Part shown: positions 36,163-45,172 of the stretch, in pieces
Position numbering within the stretch: position 1 is the stretch's first letter
Layout: each line of letters opens with the position of its first letter
Source: Rhodalgimonas zhirmunskyi
GTDB lineage: Bacteria > Pseudomonadota > Alphaproteobacteria > Rhodobacterales > Rhodobacteraceae
DNA: 64,000 bases
NCBI GenBank assembly: GCA_030848925.1
Contig: JANFFA010000001.1
Location: 682,001-746,000, forward strand
Reading direction: 5' to 3'
The notes under the pieces: generated by a model
Databases searched by the model: none
The model's input: the letters and a program-made list of their open reading frames with translations, nothing else
Told to the model about the DNA's origin: nothing
Made by a program: the position numbers and the translations under genes

Positions 36163-36188
36163 TTCGGAGCCTCTCCGAGGTCTCCGAA
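36163..36188. terminator. Bidirectional hairpin between tetR and the convergent ferritin-like gene
   Basis: TTCGGAG (36163-36169) pairs with CTCCGAA (36182-36188) and the inner CCTC with GAGG, with one bulged T and a TCC loop. It stands in the 70-bp gap between two convergent genes. There is no long T run, so strength is uncertain. Confidence 0.5.
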
Positions 36189-36207
36189 ACCCTGCCGTCA
36201 TGACCAC

Positions 36208-36963
36208 TCAGCGCGCGCTCAACCCAACGGTTTCCAGCCGCGCCGCGGCCCGCGCTTCCCAATCCGCCAGTTGCGCATCGCTCTGCGCATGACGCAGGCC
36301 CATCGCCTTTAACGCGGCGAACCGCTCTGCATCACCCTTGCCAAAGCTCGCCGCCACACGCGGCCACCAGTAGGCCACGCTTTCCTGCAAAGCCGCACCC
36401 TGTCCTTCGCTCGTGAGCCGCTCCAGCCCCTCAAGGGCCAGTTCGGCATGGCGGGTTTCCACCGGCAGGATGGCACGGAACGCCTCGGCCAGCGGCTGGT
36501 AACTCACCTGCGCCATGTCCTCCAACTGCACCACCACAGCCGTGCCCATCAGCAGGTTCATCACGACCGTATCGCTCCAACCCTCAAGCGGATAATTGAA
36601 CACCGCCAGCCGCATGTCATGCTCGCTGCGCCGCGCGCCGATATCGGCGCTGCGTTCCAGCCGCGCGGCCCAAGGGTGCGAATTGGCATAGCGCCGCTCG
36701 TCCACCCCGAAATCCCCCATGATCTTAAGGACCTTGTCGGCATTGTCGGTCTTTTCCAACACTATCTTGGCCGCCGCGATCCGCTCCTTGATGCCCGGCC
36801 CGGCGTTGATCACATCGGCAAACCCCGCAGCACCGGCAAGGTTGCTGTCCACGAACGTCGCCATCAGCTTCAACAACTCGGCCCGATAGCGCGGCGGCAC
36901 GTTGCCGGGGCTGCTCAGAACGCCGCCCTGCGACAGGTAGTCTTCGATGCTCATATCCATCAT
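36208..36963 (-). CDS. PaaA/PaaC-like ferritin-fold protein, extra oxygenase-related subunit
   Basis: A 251-residue helical protein of the phenylacetate-catabolic (PaaA/PaaC) type. It shows a ferritin-like pattern: Glu in QLEDMAQVSYQPL and an ExxH in VETRHAELALEGL, with a first-half acidic region SADIGARRSEHDMRLAVF. It is the seventh gene of the paaJABCDE unit, 10 bp after paaE, and is not one of the classical Paa proteins. The ATG at 36963 follows GAGGGA; ATGs at 36960 and 36954 are alternatives. It may be an assembly or accessory subunit of the epoxidase, or a paralogue with a degenerate metal site. Confidence 0.7.
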   Translation of the reverse strand: MMDMSIEDYLSQGGVLSSPGNVPPRYRAELLKLMATFVDSNLAGAAGFADVINAGPGIKERIAAAKIVLEKTDNADKVLKIMGDFGVDERRYANSHPWAARLERSADIGARRSEHDMRLAVFNYPLEGWSDTVVMNLLMGTAVVVQLEDMAQVSYQPLAEAFRAILPVETRHAELALEGLERLTSEGQGAALQESVAYWWPRVAASFGKGDAERFAALKAMGLRHAQSDAQLADWEARAAARLETVGLSAR

Positions 36964-36973
36964 CACGCGTCCC

Positions 36974-38041
36974 TCACTGATCGTAGTCCACGACCACACG
37001 GTCGGTCACCGGGAAGGACTGGCACGACAGCACATAGCCCTTCTCGACTTCGTAATCCTCAAGTGCGTGGTTCTTCACCATCTCGACCTCGCCCTCGATC
37101 ACCCGGCAGCGACAGGTCGAACAGACTCCGGCCTTGCAGGCAAACGGCGCGTCCATCGCGTTTTCCCGCGCCGCATCAAGGATGGTAAGGTCTTTCGAGA
37201 CGGAAATCGTCTGCGTCGCGCCATCCAGCGTCACCGCGATCTCGGCCTGATTGGCCGCCTTACCCGCCGCCTGACTGCGCACCGGCGCCTTCAACCGCCC
37301 CGGCTGGGCGCTGGCGAACAACTCGAACTTGATCTGCCCCTCGCTCAGCCCATGCTCGCGCAGCGCCTTCGCAATGCCCAGCATCATCGGCTCGGGGCCA
37401 CAGATGAACGCCGTGTCGATGCTCTCGATATCGATCCAGCTGCGGAACAGTTGGGCGCATTTTTCTTCCGTCACCCGACCGGTGAACAACTCGATATCCT
37501 GCGCGTCCTGCTCCAGCACATGGATCACCGACAGCCGCCCAAGATAGATGTTCTTCAGGTCTTCAAGCTCTTCTCGGAACATGATCGAACTGACACCGCG
37601 ATTGGCATAGACCAGCGTGAAATTCGATTTCGGCTCACTCTCCAGCGTCGTCTTGATCAGCGACAGAACCGGCGTGATCCCCGACCCACCCGCAAACCCG
37701 AGATATTGCTTCTCGGCCCCCGCATCGAGCGGCGTATAAAACCCCCCCATCGGCGGCATCGCTTCCAGCGTATCACCCACCTTCAACTCTTCATTGGCCC
37801 AGGTCGAAAATGCGCCGCCATCGACGCGCTTGATCCCGACCTGCAGCTTGCCCTCGCCCTTGCCGGCACAGATCGAATAGGATCGGCGCAACTCCTCGCC
37901 GTCGAAATCCTGCCGGAAGGTCAGGTACTGACCTTGAATGAAATCGAACGCGGACCAGTCTTCGGGCTCCAGCGTCAGCACCACCGCGTCACGGATCGTG
38001 TGGTGAATGTCGGTCACTTTCAGCGGGTGAAACTTTGCCAT
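36974..38041 (-). CDS. paaE: Phenylacetyl-CoA epoxidase reductase subunit
   Basis: A 355-residue reductase with an FAD domain (RRSYSICAG), an NAD domain (GFAGGSGITPVLSLI, CGPEPMMLG) and a C-terminal plant-type [2Fe-2S] domain with CKAGVCSTCRC and a distal Cys in VLSCQ. It feeds electrons to PaaABC. The ATG at 38041 has GAGGAGGGG just ahead and gives the normal length; a longer in-frame stretch lies over paaD. The order paaD-paaE is conserved. Confidence 0.95.
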   Translation of the reverse strand: MAKFHPLKVTDIHHTIRDAVVLTLEPEDWSAFDFIQGQYLTFRQDFDGEELRRSYSICAGKGEGKLQVGIKRVDGGAFSTWANEELKVGDTLEAMPPMGGFYTPLDAGAEKQYLGFAGGSGITPVLSLIKTTLESEPKSNFTLVYANRGVSSIMFREELEDLKNIYLGRLSVIHVLEQDAQDIELFTGRVTEEKCAQLFRSWIDIESIDTAFICGPEPMMLGIAKALREHGLSEGQIKFELFASAQPGRLKAPVRSQAAGKAANQAEIAVTLDGATQTISVSKDLTILDAARENAMDAPFACKAGVCSTCRCRVIEGEVEMVKNHALEDYEVEKGYVLSCQSFPVTDRVVVDYDQ

Positions 38042-38051
38042 TCGCCCCTCC

Positions 38052-38525
38052 TCAGATACATTTGAAATAGTCGAACGGTTCAAGGCAGTCCTTGCAGCGC
38101 CACTGCGCCTTGCAAGGGGTCGAGCCGAACTGGCTGATCCGTTCCAGATGGGTGCCGCCGCAATGCGGGCATTTCTCGGGGCCCTTGGCATCGGTCGGTG
38201 GCGCGATGCCATAGGCTTCCAGCTTCGCGCGCCCCTTCTCCGACAGCCAATCGGTCGTCCATGGCGGGCTCAACTGGCGCTTCAAAGTGATCTGCTCGAT
38301 GCCATGATCGCGCAGCGCCTTTTCGATGTCGAAATTGATCACCGACGTGGCCGGACAGCCGGAATATGTCGGCGTAACAGTCACTTCCAACACATCCCCC
38401 GCCCATTTCACATCGCGGATGATGCCAAGATCGACAAGGCTGATCGCCGGAATTTCAGGGTCCGGCACCTCGTCGAGCCAGGCCCAGATTTCCGCTTCCT
38501 GCGGCTGTGTCCTCACCTCTGACAT
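38052..38525 (-). CDS. paaD: Phenylacetyl-CoA epoxidase assembly protein PaaD
   Basis: A 157-residue MIP18/DUF59-type protein. The N-terminal domain has VPDPEIPAISLVDLGIIRDV and SGCPATSVI, and the C-terminus carries a zinc ribbon with Cys in CPHCGG and CKDC. PaaD is thought to help iron-sulfur cluster delivery to the epoxidase system. It lies 10 bp before paaE and 83 bp after paaC, the largest gap in the operon. Confidence 0.93.
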   Translation of the reverse strand: MSEVRTQPQEAEIWAWLDEVPDPEIPAISLVDLGIIRDVKWAGDVLEVTVTPTYSGCPATSVINFDIEKALRDHGIEQITLKRQLSPPWTTDWLSEKGRAKLEAYGIAPPTDAKGPEKCPHCGGTHLERISQFGSTPCKAQWRCKDCLEPFDYFKCI

Positions 38526-38608
38526 TGGCCTTCATCCTCCCCCAACGCGCGCCCCGGGCTTCCCCCGGGGCCGCTCTTTAAACCGGCCTTAGCGCCCGGC
38601 CCAAATGC

Positions 38609-39367
38609 TTACCAGCTCGCGCCCGGATAGGCCCGTTGCAGCCACTGCATCTCGGTCAGGATATGGCCCAGATGTTCGGTATGCATACGCCCCGTGCGTC
38701 CGCCCTTATGGGCGAAACGATCATCGGGAAGGGTCAGCGTCGCCTCGCCCATCACCTGCGCCAGTTTCGCGTCATAGGCCGCGCGCAGGCTCTCTGGATC
38801 GGGCGCGATACCCGCTTTGACCATCGCCTGATCGACCGCATCGCTTTCAAACAATTCGCCCACGTAGGGGTAAAGCAGGTCCAGCGCCGCCTGCATCCGG
38901 GCATGGCTTTCCGCGCTGCCATCGCCCAGCCCGATCACCGTGTCGCCCGACCGCTCGACGTGATAAGCCACCTCTTTCACGGCCTTCTGCGCGATCTCGG
39001 CCACCCGTGGCTCGCTCGATTGCGTCAAAGCGGACAGCATCAACTCCTGCCACGCATCGAACAGGAATTGCCGCATCAGCGTCTGGCCGAAATCACCATT
39101 GGGCAGTTCCACCAGCAACACGTTGCGAAAATCCCAAGCGTCCCTCAGGAAGGCCAGATCATCGGCCGAGCGTCCCTTGCCCTCGACCTCGCCCGCCAGC
39201 CCCAGCCAAAGCTGCGTCTGCCCGATCAGGTCCAGCGCCGTATTGGCCAGCGCGATATCTTCCTCAAGCACCGGCGCATGGCCGCACCATTCGGACACCC
39301 GATGCCCAAGGATCAGGCAGTTGTCCCCCATCCGGCACAGAAATTCGAACAGATCCGCCGACATCAC
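38609..39367 (-). CDS. paaC: Phenylacetyl-CoA epoxidase structural subunit PaaC
   Basis: A 252-residue helical, ferritin-like protein with LEEDIALANTALDLIGQTQLWLGLAGEVEGKGRSADDLAF and KEVAYHVERSGDTVIGLGDG, typical of PaaC, the non-catalytic partner that forms a heterotetramer with PaaA. Its start overlaps the paaB stop by four bases (ATGA), so expression is coupled. It is the expected length with no disruption. Confidence 0.93.
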   Translation of the reverse strand: MMSADLFEFLCRMGDNCLILGHRVSEWCGHAPVLEEDIALANTALDLIGQTQLWLGLAGEVEGKGRSADDLAFLRDAWDFRNVLLVELPNGDFGQTLMRQFLFDAWQELMLSALTQSSEPRVAEIAQKAVKEVAYHVERSGDTVIGLGDGSAESHARMQAALDLLYPYVGELFESDAVDQAMVKAGIAPDPESLRAAYDAKLAQVMGEATLTLPDDRFAHKGGRTGRMHTEHLGHILTEMQWLQRAYPGASW

Positions 39368-39648
39368 ATCGCCCCCACATCATCGGGAATGTCGAAAAAC
39401 GTCGGATGGCGATAAACCTTGGATTCCGACGGCTCGAACATCGGTCCCTTATCGCTCGGCGACGTCGCCGTGATGTGGCGCGCCTCGACCACCCAGATGC
39501 TCACACCCTCGTTGCGCCGCGTATAGACATCGCGCGCATTCTTCACCGCCATCTCGGCATCAGGCGCATGAAGCGATCCGACGTGCCGATGCGAAAGCCC
39601 GTGCTGACCACGGATAAACACTTCCCAAAGGGGCCATTCATGTTTCAT
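39364..39648 (-). CDS. paaB: Phenylacetyl-CoA epoxidase subunit PaaB
   Basis: A 94-residue protein with the typical PaaB opening EWPLWEVFIRGQHGLSHRHVGSLHA and SIWVVEARHIT later. PaaB is a small bridging subunit needed for activity of the PaaABCE complex. It follows paaA by 23 bp and overlaps paaC by four bases. Confidence 0.95.
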   Translation of the reverse strand: MKHEWPLWEVFIRGQHGLSHRHVGSLHAPDAEMAVKNARDVYTRRNEGVSIWVVEARHITATSPSDKGPMFEPSESKVYRHPTFFDIPDDVGAM

Positions 39649-39671
39649 TTGGGTCTCTCCTCAGATCCGGC

Positions 39672-40664
39672 TTATTCCGCCGCGACTTTGCGCGCCGCAC
39701 GTTTCTCGGCATGGGCCAGAAGGCCGTCACGAACCCATGCGCCCTCGTCCCAGGCCTTGATGCGGGCCTCCAGACGGTCCTTGTTGCAAGGCCCGTTGCC
39801 CTTCACCACGTCAAAGAACTCGGCCCAGTCCGGCTCCGAAAAATCGTAGCCGCCCTTTTCTTCGTTCCATTTCAGGTTCTCGTCCGGCACGGTCAGACCA
39901 AGGTATTCCGCCTGCGGCACCGTCTGGTCGACGAATTTCTGGCGCAGCTCGTCATTGGTATCGATCTTGATCTTCCACGCCAGCGATTGCGCGCTGTGCA
40001 CGCTGTCCTTGTCGGACGGCCCGAACATCATCAGCGACGGATACCAGAACCGGTTCAGCGCATCCTGCGCCATGCGCTTTTGCGCCTCGGTGCCTTTCGC
40101 CATCTTCATCATGATGTCGTAGCCTTGGCGCTGGTGGAAGCTCTCTTCCTTACAGATCCGGATCATCGCGCGGCTGTAGGGCCCAAAGGATGTCCGCTGC
40201 AACGGCACCTGATTCATGATCGCCGCACCATCCACCAGCCATCCAACAGCGCCGATATCGGCCCATGTCAGCGTCGGATAGTTGAAGATGCTCGAATACT
40301 TCATCTTGCCCGACAAAAGCTGCTCAGTCAGGTCGTCCCGGGTCACGCCCAGCGTCTCGGCCGCGCAATAAAGGTAAAGCCCATGCCCCGCCTCGTCCTG
40401 CACCTTGGCCAGCAAGATCGCCTTGCGTTCGAGTGTGGGCGCGCGCGTGATCCAGTTGCCCTCAGGCAGCTGTCCCACGATTTCAGAATGCGCATGCTGG
40501 CCGATCTGGCGGATCAGGGTCTTGCGATACCCCTCGGGCATCCAGTCCTTCGGTTCGATCTTCACATCGGCATCGATCCGATCCTGAAAAACCGCTTCCT
40601 CGGGGCTCATCTCCTCGCGGGATTTGACGCCCTCTCCGGTCGATTTCACCATTTGTGCATACAT
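39672..40664 (-). CDS. paaA: Phenylacetyl-CoA epoxidase catalytic subunit PaaA
   Basis: A 330-residue diiron oxygenase subunit. Ligand regions are visible: [13 protein letters not shown] (ExxH) near residue 105 and [15 protein letters not shown] (ExxH) further on, with an acidic residue in the [13 protein letters not shown] helix. It epoxidises the ring of phenylacetyl-CoA. The ATG at 40664 ([12 protein letters not shown]) follows GGAGGG and gives the normal length; the longer frame adds non-homologous sequence over the thiolase end. It begins the ABC(D)E run, 14 bp after paaJ. Confidence 0.95.
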   Translation of the reverse strand: MYAQMVKSTGEGVKSREEMSPEEAVFQDRIDADVKIEPKDWMPEGYRKTLIRQIGQHAHSEIVGQLPEGNWITRAPTLERKAILLAKVQDEAGHGLYLYCAAETLGVTRDDLTEQLLSGKMKYSSIFNYPTLTWADIGAVGWLVDGAAIMNQVPLQRTSFGPYSRAMIRICKEESFHQRQGYDIMMKMAKGTEAQKRMAQDALNRFWYPSLMMFGPSDKDSVHSAQSLAWKIKIDTNDELRQKFVDQTVPQAEYLGLTVPDENLKWNEEKGGYDFSEPDWAEFFDVVKGNGPCNKDRLEARIKAWDEGAWVRDGLLAHAEKRAARKVAAE

Positions 40665-40678
40665 CGCGCGCCCTCCTC

Positions 40679-41884
40679 TCAGACCCGTTCCAGAATGATA
40701 GCCGTGCCTTGGCCCACGCCCACACACATCGTGCACAGCGCATAGCGCCCGCCCGTGCGTTTAAGCTGATAGGCCGCCGTCAGCACCAGCCGCGCGCCCG
40801 ACATCCCCAAGGGATGGCCCAGCGCAATGGCACCGCCATTGGCATTAACATGGGGTGCATCGTCCGCCACGCCAAGCTCTCTCAGCGTCGCCAGCCCCTG
40901 CGCGGCAAAGGCCTCGTTCAACTCGATCACGTCCATCTGCTCGATGCTCAGCCCCGCGCGTGCCAGAACCTTGCGCGTCGCCGGCACCGGGCCGATGCCC
41001 ATCACGCGCGGCTCGACACCCGCGGCTACCATGCCCACAACCCGCGCCATCGGCGTCAGGCCCTGCGCCTTCACGGCCGCCTCGTTCGCAACCAGCATCG
41101 CCGCCGCACCATCGTTGACGCCACTGGCATTGCCCGCCGTCACACTCAGGTCCGGCCCGTTCACGCCCCGCAGTTTCGACAGCTTCGCCGCATCCGTGCC
41201 GGGGCGCGGATGCTCGTCCGTGTCCACGATCACCGGATCGCCCTTGCGCTGCGGCACATGTACCGGGATGATCTCATCCGCGAAAACACCGGCCTCATGC
41301 GCCGCCGCCCAGCGCGCTTGAGAGCGCGCAGCAAAAGCATCCTGATCCTCGCGGCTGATGCCATAATCGGCGGCCACGTTGTCGGCGGTCTGCGGCATCG
41401 AATCCGTGCCGTACATCTCGTGCATCTTCTTGTTCACGAAACGCCAGCCGATGGTGGTGTCATAAACCGCATTGGCCCGCGAAAACGCCGTCGTGTGCTT
41501 CGGCATCACGAAGGGCGCGCGGCTCATGCTCTCGACGCCGCCGGCGATACACAGGTCATAATCACCCGCCTTGATCGCGCGCGACGCCAGCCCCACGGCA
41601 TCCATGCCACTGGCGCATAGACGGTTCACCGTCACACCCGGCACATCCACCGGCAGCCCGGCCAGAAGCGACGCCATCCGCGCCACGTTGCGGTTGTCCT
41701 CCCCGGCTTGGTTGGTATCGCCATAAAATACATCGTCAATCGCGGCCCAATCCACATTCGGATTGCGCTCGATCAGCGCCTTGATCGGCAGCGCGGCCAG
41801 ATCATCCGTTCTCACGCTCGACAAGGCGCCGCCATAGCGGCCAATCGGTGTGCGCACGGCATCGCAGATAAATGCGTCAGACAT
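40679..41884 (-). CDS. paaJ: 3-oxoadipyl-CoA / 3-oxo-5,6-dehydrosuberyl-CoA thiolase
   Basis: A 401-residue thiolase with the acyl-accepting Cys in [23 protein letters not shown], the His of [12 protein letters not shown] and the second Cys in [10 protein letters not shown]. It carries out the thiolytic steps at the end of the phenylacetate pathway and could also serve the beta-ketoadipate pathway that the catechol from indole-3-acetate would enter. It opens the paaJ-A-B-C-D-E unit, and the 257-bp region upstream holds a likely operator. Confidence 0.92.
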   Translation of the reverse strand: MSDAFICDAVRTPIGRYGGALSSVRTDDLAALPIKALIERNPNVDWAAIDDVFYGDTNQAGEDNRNVARMASLLAGLPVDVPGVTVNRLCASGMDAVGLASRAIKAGDYDLCIAGGVESMSRAPFVMPKHTTAFSRANAVYDTTIGWRFVNKKMHEMYGTDSMPQTADNVAADYGISREDQDAFAARSQARWAAAHEAGVFADEIIPVHVPQRKGDPVIVDTDEHPRPGTDAAKLSKLRGVNGPDLSVTAGNASGVNDGAAAMLVANEAAVKAQGLTPMARVVGMVAAGVEPRVMGIGPVPATRKVLARAGLSIEQMDVIELNEAFAAQGLATLRELGVADDAPHVNANGGAIALGHPLGMSGARLVLTAAYQLKRTGGRYALCTMCVGVGQGTAIILERV

Positions 41885-42051
41885 GGTTTCTCCTCTTCCT
41901 GCATGTCACCCCGGCACTGTGACACAGTTCCCGCCGGTGCGCGTGCGCCAATCCGCTGTCGGGGCAGGTTTCGTTCCGTCATAGGGATACGTGAAACCCA
42001 CCCCGGCCACATAGGCCCTCTCCTGCGGCTGGGTTTCTCCTCCAGAAATAC

Positions 42052-42067
42052 CCGACCGCATGGTCGG
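42052..42067. promoter_or_regulatory. Inverted repeat upstream of paaJ (possible PaaR site)
   Basis: CCGACC (42052-42057) and GGTCGG (42062-42067) are perfect arms around GCAT, 168 bp from the paaJ start. The left half resembles the site before paaG (CCRACCG). A further repeat, TGTTACAC (42102-42109) with GCGTAACA (42132-42139), lies nearby and could be for another factor. The region between paaJ and the upstream crotonase has no gene. Confidence 0.4.
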
Positions 42068-42141
42068 CTTTAAGCGGCACAACGATTCGAGGCAAGTCTT
42101 TTGTTACACATCGGCAGATAATCGCAGAATTGCGTAACAGG

Positions 42142-42933
42142 TCAAATCTCCCCGAAATCCCCGTGCCGCCCCTTTCCTCTGGCAAATCGTGCCGCCCCCG
42201 CCGCGCCCTCTTCGGCCACCATCCCGCGTGAGCCGTCCCATTCCCGCCGCATCGCCGCGCGCTCCGAATGCCCCGCCTGCCCCCGGGCCGAGGACCTGTC
42301 GGCCCGCATACAGCCCTGCGGAAACCGTGCAATCTCCTGCGCCAAAGCCTCGGCCTTCTGGCGCGCCTCTCCTTTCGGCACCACGTATTCGCACAACCCA
42401 ATCGCCAGACACTCCTCGGCCTCGACCTTGCGCCCCGTCAGGATCAGGTCCATCGCCCGCCCCTCGCCCACAAGCCTCGGCAGGCGCACGGTGCCCCCGT
42501 CGATCAACGGCACCCCCCAACGGCGGCAATACACTCCCATGAACGCGCCCTCGCCCATCACCCGCATATCGGCCCAGATGGCCAGTTCCATCCCACCCGC
42601 GACCGCAGGCCCCTCGATCGCCGCGATCACCGGCTTGGACAGCTCCAACCGCGATGGCCCCATCGGCCCGATCACATCGCCGTCTTCTGGATACTCAAGT
42701 GACGCCATCACCCCCGGCGTCTCGAAATGCGCCACCCGCTTCAAATCCCAGCCCGCACAAAACACCCCGCCTTCGCCCCAGAACACCGCCACCCGCGCCT
42801 CGGGGTCCGCCTCAAACGCCCGGAACGCCTCGTAAAGCGCCTGCGCGCTCTCGGGGTCCATCGCATTGCGCGCCTTTACCCGCGAATGGATTACGGTCCA
42901 CACCGCGCCGTCCTTTTCGATCCTCACAGCCAT
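42142..42933 (-). CDS. Crotonase/enoyl-CoA hydratase family protein
   Basis: A 263-residue crotonase-fold protein with an oxyanion loop (KPVIAAIEGPAVAGGMELAIWAD), so the first catalytic Glu position (GGMELA) is kept. The position of the second hydratase Glu is not occupied by the usual PEI/L pattern but by CRRWGVPLIDGG, as in a subgroup of uncharacterised crotonases. It therefore may not be a standard hydratase. Its place upstream of paaJ on the same strand invites the role of PaaF (dehydroadipyl-CoA hydratase), but sequence does not prove it. The C-terminus (residues 210-263) is rich in Arg, Ala and Gly. Confidence 0.8.
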   Translation of the reverse strand: MAVRIEKDGAVWTVIHSRVKARNAMDPESAQALYEAFRAFEADPEARVAVFWGEGGVFCAGWDLKRVAHFETPGVMASLEYPEDGDVIGPMGPSRLELSKPVIAAIEGPAVAGGMELAIWADMRVMGEGAFMGVYCRRWGVPLIDGGTVRLPRLVGEGRAMDLILTGRKVEAEECLAIGLCEYVVPKGEARQKAEALAQEIARFPQGCMRADRSSARGQAGHSERAAMRREWDGSRGMVAEEGAAGAARFARGKGRHGDFGEI

Positions 42934-43116
42934 GCCAAATCCTCCCTTTCCCCGCGATCCTGAAAGCCCTGCCGTAAATCCGCAATCAATTGGTGAAATT
43001 TCCGCCCCATTCGTCCATTACTACACCCGACAACACCCGAGGCAGACCCAGCGGAGACCCTAGCCATCAAAGAGCTGCCCCATCCCCCCTACCGCCCCGA
43101 GATCGACGGCCTGCGC

Positions 43117-45063
43117 ATGATCGCCGTGCTCTCGGTGGTGCTCTACCATTTCGGCCTGCCGGGGCTTCCCGGCGGGTTCATCGGCGTGGACGTGTTCTTC
43201 GTGATCTCGGGCTTCCTGATCGGCGGCATCCTATGGCGCGATCTCACCACCACCGGCACACTCTCGCTCGCCCGGTTCTACACCCGCCGCGTCAAGCGCC
43301 TCGCACCCGCCTATTTCGCCATGACCGCGCTGACCGCACTGGCGGCATGGGCCATCCTGCTGCCGTTCGAGTTTCGCGAATTCGGCAAAGAGCTGATCGC
43401 CGCCACGCTCTATCTTTCCAACATCCACTTCTGGCGTGGCGAGGGCTATTTCGACATCGGCGCCGAAAACAAGGTTCTGCTGCACACATGGTCCCTCGCC
43501 GTCGAAGAGCAGTTCTATATCGTTCTGCCCTTCGTGATCCTGCTGTTCAAACGCTCGCGCCGCGCCTTGCTCTTTGCGCTTTCGCTTGCCTTCGCGACCT
43601 CGCTCATCGCCTGCCTCGCGCTGACCCCCACGGACCAGACCAGCACCTTCTACCTCTTCCCGTTCCGCGCATGGGAACTGCTCACCGGCGTGCTCCTCGC
43701 CATATGGGGGATCGAACGGCACGCGCGCTGGTCCTATCACCCCGCCCTGTCATGGGCCGGTCTCGGGCTGATCCTTGCCGGCGCCTCGCTGATCTCGGCA
43801 CAGGGCTTCCCGGGCTGGCAGGCCTTCGTTCCCGCCCTCGGCACCGCGCTCCTGCTGGCCAACGGGCGTCATCACAACCCGGTCAACGATGGCCTCTCGA
43901 CCGCCCCGGTGATCTTCATCGGCAAGATTTCCTATTCGCTCTACCTCTGGCACTGGCCCGTTCTGGTGCTCTCGCGCTACTGGCGCGATGGCTATTCCGG
44001 CGGGCTCGAAGCCGCGCTATGGCTGGCGTTCGCCTTCGTTCTGGCCACGCTCTCATGGGCCTATATCGAAACCCCCTTCCGCCGGATGCAGCCCAAAAAC
44101 GGCTGGCGCGTCCTCGCCGCCCTCGCCCTGCCCTCCGCCATCATGCTGGGTCTCGGCGCGCTCGCCTATGTGAAAGACGGCCTGCCCAGCCGCTTCGGCC
44201 CCGAGGCGCGCATTCACATTCAGGCCGCCGCCGATTTCAATCAGGACTGGTCGCGCTGCCATACCCCTACCTCCGGCCCTTTCGAGGGCGTCGAACTCTG
44301 CCCCATCGGCCCCGAAGGCCCCCCGCGCGTGGTGATCTGGGGCGACAGCCACCTGCGCGCCCTCAAGGAAGGGCTGGAACAGGCCGCCTATACCGCGCAA
44401 ATCCCCGCCCTCATCCTCTGGCACGCCGGCTGCCCGCCGCTCTTCGGCCTGACCAAATCCGAAAGCTACGCCACCCCGGCACAGGACGCTGCCTGCGTCC
44501 GCGACACCGCCCGCATCCGCGACGGCCTGAAAACCCTGCCTCAGGCGCATACCCTCTTCCTCGTCGCCCGCTGGGCCTATTACGCAAGCGGCCACGGCAT
44601 CGGCGCAGGCGCCGACAATACCATCCAACTCAAAGGCTACGACGCCCCTACCAATGCCGAGGCCCTGAGCCGCGCCCTCAACGCCTCCCTCCCCGAGATG
44701 GCTCAACAATTCAGCCGCATCTTCGTCTTCCGCCAACCCCCCGAATTTCCCGACTATGACAGCCGCGAAATGGCCCGCCTCCTCGCCCATCACCGCATCG
44801 AACACCCCGGCGAACGCACCACCATCGCGCGCGACACGGCCCTTACCCGCGACACCCGCCCGCTTTTCACCCCCTACACCACCTCGGGTCAGATTACCCT
44901 GATCGATCCGTGGCCCGAAATCTGCACTAACGATACCTGCTCGGTCATCCCCCCTGACGCCCCCTCCGCCCAAGGCTGGTACTTTGACAGCAACCACCTC
45001 ACCAACACCGCCGCCCGCGCCCTCGCCCCTCTCTTCGCGCCCCTCTTCGAGGCCCCGCAATGA
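43117..45063 (+). CDS. OafA/YrhL-type acyltransferase with SGNH domain
   Basis: The 648 residues from ATG 43117 hold an acyltransferase-3 membrane domain (about 10 helices; VVLYHFG and DVFFVISGFLIGG near the start) and a C-terminal SGNH domain with VVIWGDSHLRAL and a late DSNHLTNTA (catalytic Ser, Asp/His). Such proteins O-acetylate lipid-linked or exported polysaccharides. The family motif YRPEIDGLR lies upstream in frame at 43090-43116, so the real start must be earlier, yet no ATG, GTG or TTG occurs back to a stop at 42994. ATC at 43066, 8 bases after CGGAGA, or CTG at 43075, could be used. The coordinate given is the first standard codon, not the certain start. Confidence 0.85.
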   Translation: MIAVLSVVLYHFGLPGLPGGFIGVDVFFVISGFLIGGILWRDLTTTGTLSLARFYTRRVKRLAPAYFAMTALTALAAWAILLPFEFREFGKELIAATLYLSNIHFWRGEGYFDIGAENKVLLHTWSLAVEEQFYIVLPFVILLFKRSRRALLFALSLAFATSLIACLALTPTDQTSTFYLFPFRAWELLTGVLLAIWGIERHARWSYHPALSWAGLGLILAGASLISAQGFPGWQAFVPALGTALLLANGRHHNPVNDGLSTAPVIFIGKISYSLYLWHWPVLVLSRYWRDGYSGGLEAALWLAFAFVLATLSWAYIETPFRRMQPKNGWRVLAALALPSAIMLGLGALAYVKDGLPSRFGPEARIHIQAAADFNQDWSRCHTPTSGPFEGVELCPIGPEGPPRVVIWGDSHLRALKEGLEQAAYTAQIPALILWHAGCPPLFGLTKSESYATPAQDAACVRDTARIRDGLKTLPQAHTLFLVARWAYYASGHGIGAGADNTIQLKGYDAPTNAEALSRALNASLPEMAQQFSRIFVFRQPPEFPDYDSREMARLLAHHRIEHPGERTTIARDTALTRDTRPLFTPYTTSGQITLIDPWPEICTNDTCSVIPPDAPSAQGWYFDSNHLTNTAARALAPLFAPLFEAPQ

Positions 45064-45080
45064 TGCTTCATCTGACCCCA

Positions 45081-45145
45081 AATATCCCGGGGAGGAGGCG
45101 ACAAAATCCCGACGGGATTTTTCGCCGGAGGGGCTGGCCCCTCAC
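45081..45145. repeat. GC-rich dispersed palindrome, copy B, with terminator-like hairpin
   Basis: AATATCCCGGGGAGG opens the element. A stem GGCGA...AAAATCCC (45098-45110) pairs with GGGATTTT...TCGCC (45114-45125), followed by GAGGGGC-TG-GCCCCTC. It lies between the acyltransferase and GMC oxidoreductase genes, where it may end transcription. The opening and closing parts match copies A and C. Confidence 0.55.
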
Positions 45146-45172
45146 GACCACATCCCCTAGGGCCGACCGCCC

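Noticed and set aside
36947-38065. Plus-strand 372-residue frame opposite paaE
   Set aside because: It is the antisense shadow of paaE, whose FAD, NAD and [2Fe-2S] motifs are intact.
42990-44759. Plus-strand 589-residue frame overlapping the acyltransferase
   Set aside because: It is an Arg/Pro-rich alternative frame; the acyltransferase and SGNH motifs belong to the other frame.
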